From Phytoactinopolyspora halotolerans (lineage in GTDB: Bacteria > Actinomycetota > Actinomycetes > Jiangellales > Jiangellaceae): a stretch of 64,000 bases of DNA. Position numbers and translations under genes: made by a program. Within the stretch, counting starts at the first letter, position 1; the number at the start of each line of letters is the position of its first letter. The notes below the pieces were generated by a model. It did no database searches. It saw only the letters and a program-made list of their open reading frames with translations, and was not told the origin of the DNA. The stretch is taken from the NCBI RefSeq assembly GCF_010550675.1, contig NZ_JAAGOA010000001.1, positions 1-64,000 of the forward strand, in the 5' to 3' direction. Positions 58,303 to 64,000 of this stretch are shown piece by piece.

Positions 58303-59175
58303 TCACCGTCGGTCGAGCACGCCGTGCAGCGCCGCCGCGAAGGCCTCAGCGTGTGCGCCGAAGCCGACGTGGTCGCCGGGAAAGAGCACTGGCTCCCGGT
58401 CGAGTCGCTTGGCCAGCGCGAGCCCCATCTCCTCGATGGGCAGGCCGGCGGACAGCTCACCGATCGCGACCGTGACCCGGGCGTCGTCGCGCAGCGTCCC
58501 GACGTCGGGCTCGTACGTCGACAGCGGAATCATGCCGTGTGCCAGGAAGTACTCGAAGTTGCCGCTGACCCGTTCGAACGTCTCCAGCTCCTCCGGGCTC
58601 GGGGCGGCCGGTTCGGCTGCGACGTCGGGCCGAGCCTCGTCGTCGAAGGCGTCGTCGGGCTGTCCGCCGCCGTCCAACGCGTTGTCGGCGAAGAACTTCT
58701 GCATGGCCGCCTCGACCCCGTCGCGCCGGTAGGTGTCGTAGACGTCGCGTCCGTGCGTCAGCGCCTCCGACGGATCCTCGAGCATCATCACGCAGGGCGG
58801 CTCGTGGGCCACGACCGTCCGCACCTTGTCGGGATAGCGGGCGGACAGGTCGAGCGCTATCTGTGCTCCTCCGCTGGTCCCGAAGACGTGTGCCGGCCCG
58901 GCATCCAGCGCGTCGATCAGCTGTGCGGCGTCGTCGGCATGTTGCTCGACCCGTTGATCCAGCGGTTCTCCGTCGAGCACGCTGCGCGAGTTTCCGCGTG
59001 GGTCATAGGCGACGACGGTGTAGCGGTCGGCGAGATGGCGGGCCAGATCCGCGAAGACCCCGGCATCCTGCGGTCCGCCAGGAATGACCACCAGCAGCGG
59101 CCCCGCACCCCTGACCTCATAGTGAAGGCGGACACCGGGCAGGTGCAGGACGGACGCCTGCGCTGGGAGGGCCAT
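58303..59175 (-). CDS. Alpha/beta hydrolase
   Basis: A 290-residue alpha/beta-fold hydrolase. The nucleophile Ser is in FGTSGGAQIAL, the oxyanion region is VVIPGGPQDAGVF, VAYDPRGNSRSV follows strand 4, and the catalytic His is in PGDHVGFG. An Asp/Glu/Pro-rich insertion in the cap (about 160-185) is unusual. The substrate is unknown; it may be an ester, epoxide or lactone. It is the second gene of a two-gene unit after the VOC gene (45-base gap) with GGAAAGGAAC before its ATG, and probably under the divergent TetR. Confidence 0.88.
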   Translation of the reverse strand: MALPAQASVLHLPGVRLHYEVRGAGPLLVVIPGGPQDAGVFADLARHLADRYTVVAYDPRGNSRSVLDGEPLDQRVEQHADDAAQLIDALDAGPAHVFGTSGGAQIALDLSARYPDKVRTVVAHEPPCVMMLEDPSEALTHGRDVYDTYRRDGVEAAMQKFFADNALDGGGQPDDAFDDEARPDVAAEPAAPSPEELETFERVSGNFEYFLAHGMIPLSTYEPDVGTLRDDARVTVAIGELSAGLPIEEMGLALAKRLDREPVLFPGDHVGFGAHAEAFAAALHGVLDRR

Positions 59176-59220
59176 AGTGTTCCTTTCCGTATGTGTTGGA
59201 CGTTGAGCGGTGACCGACGA

Positions 59221-59586
59221 TCAACCGCTGGTGACGGCGATCTCGTTGCCCTCGCTGTCCCGAAAGGCCGCGCCGACGCGGTTCGGATCCCACGGTGGCC
59301 GGTGCGGCTCCGCGACGATCTCCACGTTCTTGGCCTTCAGCGCTGCTATCGTGCCCTCGACGTCGTCATCGACCAGCGCCAGCACCGGCTCCGGCGATGG
59401 TTTGTCATCCGGACGCGGCACGAAGTGCAGAGTGGTCCGTGCGTCTGCGAAGCCGACCTCGATCCATCGCCATCCGTCGTCACCCATCGGCTCATCGAAG
59501 ACCACACGGCAGCCAAGCTTCTCGGTGTAGAAGCTCTTGGCACGGTCCTGGTCGAAGACCGGAAGCTCGGCGAATTGCAGGTGCAT
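59221..59586 (-). CDS. VOC superfamily (glyoxalase/bleomycin resistance-like) protein
   Basis: A 121-residue vicinal-oxygen-chelate protein with the two beta-alpha-beta-beta-beta halves. It opens MHLQFAELPVFDQDRAKSFY and contains TEKLGCRVVFDEPMGDDG, IEVGFADARTTLHFVP and the C-terminal FRDSEGNEIAVTS metal-site strand. It may be an enzyme or a small-molecule-binding protein. GGAG precedes ATG 59586. The divergent TetR gene and the operator repeats immediately upstream imply inducible control. Confidence 0.88.
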   Translation of the reverse strand: MHLQFAELPVFDQDRAKSFYTEKLGCRVVFDEPMGDDGWRWIEVGFADARTTLHFVPRPDDKPSPEPVLALVDDDVEGTIAALKAKNVEIVAEPHRPPWDPNRVGAAFRDSEGNEIAVTSG

Positions 59587-59607
59587 AGCGGTGCTCCTTG
59601 GAATAGA

Positions 59608-59653
59608 ACTAGACCGTCCAGTACTCGCGTATGAGACTAGACTGTACAGTACT
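59608..59653. promoter_or_regulatory. Two direct copies of an 18-bp TetR operator
   Basis: ACTAGACCGTCCAGTACT (59608-59625) and ACTAGACTGTACAGTACT (59636-59653) match at 16 of 18 positions and are 28 bases apart. The second contains the perfect palindrome ACTGTACAGT. They lie between the divergent VOC gene (59586) and TetR gene (59719). Confidence 0.75.
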
Positions 59654-59718
59654 GAACGTCAATGCTGCGCATGCCGACTCGCGCGGCACATCCGGACGTC
59701 GAAGAGGGATGAAGCACC

Positions 59719-60381
59719 GTGGTCGAACCCCGCACCACAACGGACGCCGATATGCCCGACCGCTCGGCCGGCAAGCGACGAGCGATCCTCGCGGCAGCCG
59801 AGGACGTGTTCCTCACGCGCGGCTACCTCGGCACCAACATGGACGAGATCGCCGCGATGTCCCACGTCTCCAAGCAGACCGTCTACAAGCACTTCGGCAG
59901 CAAAGACGCCCTATTCATCGAGATCGTCACCACGATGACGAACGCGGCCGGCGATACCGTCCACCGCCATGACCAGCCGGAGATCGCCGACATCGACCAA
60001 CTCTCCGATTACCTGGTCGAATACGCGCTCCGGCAACTCACCGTCGTGCTGACACCTCGGATCATGCAACTGCGTCGGCTCGTCATCGGCGAAGTCAGCC
60101 GCTTCCCGGAACTCGCCAAGGCACTGCATGACCATGGGCCTCAACGCGCGATCGCGGCTCTGGCCGCAGCGTTCAAGGAGTTCACCGACCGCGGTCTCCT
60201 TGACACCGAAGATCCGCACCTGGCCGCGACGCAGTTCAATTGGCTCGTCATGTCCGCACCGCTCAACCAGGCGATGCTGCTGGGTGATTCGGCGATACCA
60301 CCAGCTCCGGAACTGCGCCGCCATGCCGAACAGGGCGTCAGCACCTTTCTGGCCGCCTATGCCCGCCGCCCTCGCAGCTAG
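59719..60381 (+). CDS. TetR family regulator of the VOC-hydrolase pair
   Basis: A 220-residue TetR protein of AcrR type. The helix-turn-helix spans about 20-62 (RAILAAAEDVFLTRGYLG, MDEIAAMSHVSKQTVYKHF). The C-terminal domain resembles TetR_C_7/AefR-like domains (LRRLVIGEVSRFPELAKAL, ATQFNWLVMSAPLNQAML). The GTG at 59719 follows GAGGG. The 18-bp direct repeats upstream fit its operator. The ligand is unknown. Confidence 0.9.
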   Translation: MVEPRTTTDADMPDRSAGKRRAILAAAEDVFLTRGYLGTNMDEIAAMSHVSKQTVYKHFGSKDALFIEIVTTMTNAAGDTVHRHDQPEIADIDQLSDYLVEYALRQLTVVLTPRIMQLRRLVIGEVSRFPELAKALHDHGPQRAIAALAAAFKEFTDRGLLDTEDPHLAATQFNWLVMSAPLNQAMLLGDSAIPPAPELRRHAEQGVSTFLAAYARRPRS

Positions 60382-60399
60382 AGCACCGCAGCGTGCTGG

Positions 60400-60930
60400 T
60401 TGGATGGAGGCGTGCTCCCTGAACGACCAGAGGACGAGCTGCTCGACGTCGTCGACGAAGCCGACCGGGTCATCGATCAAGCCCGGCGAGCCGATGTCTA
60501 CGCTCGCCGGCTGCGGCACCGTTCGACGTTCGTCCTGGTACGCGACGGAAACGGCGCCATCTTCGTGCACCGCCGCACGGCCTCCAAGCTCGTCTTCCCG
60601 TCTCACTACGACATGTTCGTCGGCGGCGTCGTGCGCGCCGGCGAGACCTACGACGACGCCGCGCACCGCGAAGCCGAAGAGGAACTCGGTGTGTCCGGAC
60701 TTCCGGCGCCCACGCCGCTGCTCCGGTTCCTGTACGAGGATGCGCAGTACGCCGCCTGGGCGGCGGTCTATGAGGTGCGCTGCATCGGTGCGGTCGATCC
60801 GCAGGCCGAGGAGGTTGCCTGGCACGCGTTCGTGCCGATCGACGAGCTCGAGACCAAGCTGGACGTGTGGCCGTTCACGCCGGACAGCCTGGCGGCCCTC
60901 TCCCGGCTGAGAGCGCGGGGGGTTGTTTGA
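60400..60930 (+). CDS. Nudix hydrolase
   Basis: A 176-residue Nudix protein. The Nudix box is complete (GGVVRAGETYDDAAHREA followed by EEELGV), carrying the Glu residues that bind Mg. The N-terminal region (DVVDEADRVIDQARRADVYA) and VFVHRRT-like segment resemble the isopentenyl-diphosphate isomerase-like/YfcD group, which hydrolyse nucleoside diphosphate derivatives. The start is uncertain: TTG 60400 or GTG 60412, the latter with GGAGG one base before it. It follows the TetR gene by 18 bases and may be co-transcribed. Confidence 0.85.
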   Translation: MDGGVLPERPEDELLDVVDEADRVIDQARRADVYARRLRHRSTFVLVRDGNGAIFVHRRTASKLVFPSHYDMFVGGVVRAGETYDDAAHREAEEELGVSGLPAPTPLLRFLYEDAQYAAWAAVYEVRCIGAVDPQAEEVAWHAFVPIDELETKLDVWPFTPDSLAALSRLRARGVV

Positions 60931-61085
60931 CGCGCTGGACTCCGTACACAGCCTTCAGGTAGCTTCGAAGCTGTCCACGATCACGTGCGCGTCCATGGCC
61001 CTGACAGCGGCGTAGGCGGGTGGAATAAGAGGGGCGCTGTCGAATCATGATGTGACCCTCTCGCTATCGAGCCACCCCAGGCACG

Positions 61086-61439
61086 TCAGCTATTCCGCTG
61101 ACGGATCTGCCAGCAAATCGCGGCTGATGCCATCGTCGCCACGAGCAGGCCGACGCCCAGCCATACCAACGCCTGACCCCAGATCATCATCTGCAAGTCT
61201 GACGCTGAGCCGTCCAAGAATGAGTCCGATTCAGACCCTTGAATCCACAAGACCAAACCGATGATGAACGCTCCGATTCCAACGATGCTCATCGCCGTCA
61301 ACCACGGATTCACGGGCAGCGAGTCAGTGGACCGATTTTCCGGCTGTTCCGGCCATCGCGGCGTACCCATCACGGGCTTGGCCGCTTCGTCACTGACGAA
61401 GCGGTTGTATTTCGGTTCCTCCTGTGGCTGTTCGGTCAT
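61086..61439 (-). CDS. Hypothetical small membrane protein with two membrane helices
   Basis: A 117-residue protein I do not recognise. It has a hydrophilic, Pro/Glu-rich N-terminal half (KYNRFVSDEAAKPVMGTPRW) and two hydrophobic helices (AMSIVGIGAFIIGLVLWI and VWLGVGLLVATMASAAICW) separated by an acidic loop. It reads from an ATG at 61439 behind a Gly/Ala-rich ribosome-site region. The next upstream gene on this strand also encodes a small envelope protein, so they may form a unit. It is noticeably less GC-rich than the surroundings. Confidence 0.65.
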   Translation of the reverse strand: MTEQPQEEPKYNRFVSDEAAKPVMGTPRWPEQPENRSTDSLPVNPWLTAMSIVGIGAFIIGLVLWIQGSESDSFLDGSASDLQMMIWGQALVWLGVGLLVATMASAAICWQIRQRNS

Positions 61440-61478
61440 TGGGTCTTCCCTCCCAGTAGTTGATTACGGACCGGCGAT

Positions 61479-61856
61479 TCAGTAGTCGTATCGTGGATCG
61501 CACTGTGACGCGTAGTCGTGCCACCGTGGAGTGAGAACATCCAGTGATTCGCTGAACCTGTCCAGCTCGTCGTTGAGCCGTTCATTGTTCTGAGCGTCGT
61601 ATGGCTCGTCCAGCACGGGACTAGTGACGCTCCACAGATCACGGAATGCGTCGATCAGCTCAAACGCAGCATCAAGCGCCATCTCACATTCTTGCGGAGT
61701 ATCGTACTCAACAACCGTCTCGGTTTCCGTAACCGTTTCATTGATGATTTCCGGCTCAGGTTCGGGCTGGACGGCCACACCAATGCCGAATCCCGCGAAC
61801 AGCGCGGCAACGATACCTACCACCCACGGCCAACGCTCGTGCATACGTTCGCTCAT
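61479..61856 (-). CDS. Hypothetical membrane-anchored extracytoplasmic protein
   Basis: A 125-residue protein I do not recognise. A basic N-terminus (MSERMHERW) leads into one hydrophobic helix (VVGIVAALFAGFGIGVAV), then a repetitive acidic stretch (PEPEPEIINETVTETETVV) and an extracytoplasmic helical domain with two cysteines (ECEMALDAAFELIDAF ... SQCDPRYDY). It is probably anchored with the domain outside. ATG 61856 has GAGGGG upstream. The AT content is higher than that of neighbouring genes. The gap 61857-62160 on the other side shows no gene. Confidence 0.65.
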   Translation of the reverse strand: MSERMHERWPWVVGIVAALFAGFGIGVAVQPEPEPEIINETVTETETVVEYDTPQECEMALDAAFELIDAFRDLWSVTSPVLDEPYDAQNNERLNDELDRFSESLDVLTPRWHDYASQCDPRYDY

Positions 61857-62160
61857 AGCTGTTCCCCTCAAGCAACTTCGCCAGCCGACGACTGCTGTCG
61901 TTGGCCAGTAGCAGTGTTCCGGAGAAACCGGCAGCCGGCAAGATCAGTTCTGCATGCTTCTCAGCTCGTTTCAGCCACCGTTCGGTAACGAGAAGCTGAC
62001 CGTGCAGAAGTCGGGATCATCGCTCACGATTCGTCACCACCGAGCATCGCGAGACAATCGGCACAGTCCACGGCGTCATAGCCAACGTTCATCGCCTACT
62101 CACCACCACGAGTCGACCGGAGATGTACGGTATGGATCACCACGAAAACGGAGGAGATGC

Positions 62161-62640
62161 ATGGTGGGAACGCACACCTACGAGCTCGTCGTCGAGTGGA
62201 CGGGTAACCAGGGAACGGGCACGTCGAGTTACCGCGCGTACGGCCGGCAGCATGAGATACGCGCCGAGGGCAACGACACCAGCATCGCCGGTTCCGCCGA
62301 CCCGTCGTTCCGCGGCGACCCGGAGCGATGGAATCCGGAGGAGCTGCTGGTCGCGTCGTTGTCGCAGTGCCACATGCTGTGGTACCTCCACCTTGCCTCC
62401 GTCGCGGGCGTCGTCGTCACCGAGTATGTGGACACGCCCATCGGCACCATGGAGCTGGAACGCGACGGCGCCGGTCAGTTCGCCGACGTCACGCTCCGAC
62501 CCGTCGTCACGGTCGCCGACGCGTCCATGGTCGACAAGGCGCAGGCCGTGCATGAGGACGCCAACGCCAAGTGCTTTATCGCCCGGTCGGTCAACTTCCC
62601 CGTCCACCACGCCCCGGAGATCCGCGTCGCGCCTGGCTGA
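62161..62640 (+). CDS. OsmC-family peroxiredoxin-like protein
   Basis: A 159-residue OsmC/YhfA-family protein that reduces organic hydroperoxides using two cysteines. The peroxidatic Cys is in ASLSQCHMLWYLHLA and the resolving Cys in ANAKCFIARSVNFPV; the conserved substrate-site Glu is in NPEELLVAS. The fold-typical swap of N- and C-terminal halves fits the length. ATG 62161 follows GGAGGAG. Monocistronic; it is convergent with the Fic gene. Confidence 0.9.
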   Translation: MVGTHTYELVVEWTGNQGTGTSSYRAYGRQHEIRAEGNDTSIAGSADPSFRGDPERWNPEELLVASLSQCHMLWYLHLASVAGVVVTEYVDTPIGTMELERDGAGQFADVTLRPVVTVADASMVDKAQAVHEDANAKCFIARSVNFPVHHAPEIRVAPG

Positions 62641-62672
62641 CACCGACACCGCCTGCGGCTTTCCACGCCGCA

Positions 62673-63989
62673 CTAATTCTCGGTGCGTGGCAACGACGAC
62701 GGCAGTGTCAGACGGATGCCTTGCTCCGACGCGATCTGCGGGTCGGTGAAGGCATGCGTCCTTTCCAACATCTCGTGCGCCGTGCCGACCGTCGAGAAGT
62801 CGATCTGGTACGTGTACCGCTGAGCGAAGTCAAGCACGCTGATCAGGGCTTGCGGATAGCCGCCATCCGACATCGCGCCCAAAGCTGCCAGATACTCGTA
62901 CCGGAACACGGTGGGTACGATGATCCGACATTCCCCCGCGGCGACCAGTTCGTTGTTCATCATCACGCGCGCCAGCCGGCCGTTTCCGTCATCGAAGGGA
63001 TGGACGATCCCGATGAGATATACGGCGTAGAGCGCCCGAGCGAACGGGTCATCCAGCCGTCCGACGATCTCCCGCCCGGCCGCCAAGGTCCCTGTCACCA
63101 GCGCAGGCTCGACGAACACGGTCGCCCCAGCCTGATTGCGCCGATCTTTCCACTCACCCGGCCGAACATCCGGTCGGCCGCCCATGATCCGGGCGTGACG
63201 TTCCCTCAGCGCGTCAAGATACTCGTCCACCGACCTGAGTTCGCGTGTCATCTCGGCATCGTCGACCACCAGCTCATATGTGCCCCGCATGTCATGAGCG
63301 TCAGCCGGCCGCGACGGAAGATCCTGGCCCTGCAGAGCGATCATGGCGGCCTCGTCGACCGTGAACTCCGTGCCTTCGATGAAGTTCGAGAAGTACGCCT
63401 CGTAGAAGGGCAGAAAGCGCTGGCGGGCCACGTGCTCTCCGGTGACCGGTCGAGGTCGCGGCGGGCGAGAGGTCAGATGGTCGGCCAGCATCTCCAGTTG
63501 GCTGACGCGGACGACGTCGTAGCCGCGACCGGCCTGCGCAGCGCTCAACGCCGGCGATTCCGTAGTCACGGTCGCTCCCCCGTCGGCCGCCGCGATGAGC
63601 TTCCGGACCTCGCCGACGCGGTGAACGCGACCGATCGCGTCGGCAGCTTCCTTTGCCTGCTCGACGATTCTCTCGATCTGCTCGGGACGGCGAGCCGACA
63701 CCAGCCGTGCGATCCAATCATGGAGCTCACGTGTGGACAGCGTCCGTGGGGGTCGTGCTCCTCGGCTCCGCGACGGGCCGAGATTGTCCACCAATGCGCG
63801 GCCCTCCGACGACAGCCACAGTCCGTCGCCGAGCGGCACGTCCGAGGACAACGGCCCAGGACCGCGTCGCGGCACCACCGTGAGGCCGGGCAGCCCGAGC
63901 GGACGCACACGCTCGTGATCGACGAACAACCAACCGTCGCCCGGACCCGCAGCCAGTGCCGATCGGTCCACTATCACCGCCCCAGGCAT
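62673..63989 (-). CDS. Fic family protein (class II AMP-transferase with inhibitory motif)
   Basis: A protein of at least 438 residues; the frame may continue past the right edge. The active-site loop HPFDDGNGRLARVMMNNE (catalytic His330) is a perfect Fic motif, predicting transfer of AMP to a protein hydroxyl. The inhibitory (S/T)xxxE(G/N) motif is also intact, with SNFIEG at 201-206, so the enzyme should be self-restrained (class II). Residues before about 190 form a helical N-terminal domain with REQ/Arg-rich stretches, and the C-terminus is helical. No separate antitoxin is adjacent. ATG 63989 is the best start; a GTG precedes it directly. Confidence 0.88.
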   Translation of the reverse strand: MPGAVIVDRSALAAGPGDGWLFVDHERVRPLGLPGLTVVPRRGPGPLSSDVPLGDGLWLSSEGRALVDNLGPSRSRGARPPRTLSTRELHDWIARLVSARRPEQIERIVEQAKEAADAIGRVHRVGEVRKLIAAADGGATVTTESPALSAAQAGRGYDVVRVSQLEMLADHLTSRPPRPRPVTGEHVARQRFLPFYEAYFSNFIEGTEFTVDEAAMIALQGQDLPSRPADAHDMRGTYELVVDDAEMTRELRSVDEYLDALRERHARIMGGRPDVRPGEWKDRRNQAGATVFVEPALVTGTLAAGREIVGRLDDPFARALYAVYLIGIVHPFDDGNGRLARVMMNNELVAAGECRIIVPTVFRYEYLAALGAMSDGGYPQALISVLDFAQRYTYQIDFSTVGTAHEMLERTHAFTDPQIASEQGIRLTLPSSLPRTEN

Positions 63990-64000
63990 CACACGAGCGA

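Overview
The window looks like chromosomal DNA of a high-GC Gram-positive bacterium (Actinomycetia). Supporting this are the strongly GC-biased third codon positions, frequent GTG starts and ATGA/GTGA start-stop overlaps, a deazaflavin(F420)-type PPOX enzyme, a DIP1984-family gene, a GH10+FN3+CBM2 secreted xylanase and many TetR regulators. I cannot name the genus. No tRNA, rRNA, CRISPR array or prophage was seen; the only mobile DNA is the start of an IS630-type transposase at the left edge.

Layout. 0-16.9 kb: single genes with local regulators: a FabH-like synthase, an SDR with its divergent TetR and two operator copies, DUF1330 beside an XRE/MmyB regulator, the xylanase, a 1214-aa nuclease/exonuclease/helicase, an AbiEi/DUF559-like protein bracketed by two related hairpins, an SRPBCC-DUF2867 protein with a TetR, a TetR-proline dehydrogenase pair, a methyltransferase, a PPOX enzyme and an aldo/keto reductase. 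16.9-28.4 kb: a divergent catabolic island around a FadR/VanR-type GntR regulator with a palindromic operator. The left arm carries a D-2-hydroxyacid dehydrogenase and a FAH-fold enzyme. The right arm carries an RraA-like aldolase, a beta-hydroxyacid dehydrogenase, a two-permease sugar-type ABC importer with its lipoprotein, a class III CoA-transferase, an enoyl-CoA hydratase, a lactonase-like amidohydrolase and a gamma-carbonic-anhydrase-like protein. Its substrate is not evident.

28.4-48.5 kb: an SNF2 helicase-SWIM pair, a repeat-rich intergenic stretch, threonine dehydratase with divergent LysR, a nicotinamidase-macrodomain pair, a DNA alkylation-repair-like protein, and late cobalamin genes (cobS; a cobU-cobT fusion behind a cobalamin riboswitch; divergent cobD-cobQ) interrupted by a MalT-like LuxR regulator. 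A second, minimal threonyl-tRNA synthetase follows, preceded by what reads as a threonine-rich leader peptide and alternative hairpins that would hide its ribosome binding site.

48.5-64 kb: an ABC exporter with a two-component system; a three-gene SMC-like operon jetA-jetB-jetC (Wadjet/MksFEB) that ends in a strong hairpin without the nuclease gene jetD; a VOC-hydrolase pair with divergent TetR and operator repeats; a Nudix hydrolase; two small envelope proteins; an OsmC protein; and a Fic protein with its inhibitory motif at the right edge. The best candidates for something new are the Thr leader/ThrRS attenuator, the JetD-less Jet operon, the GntR catabolic island, and two families of near-perfect palindromes at gene ends.
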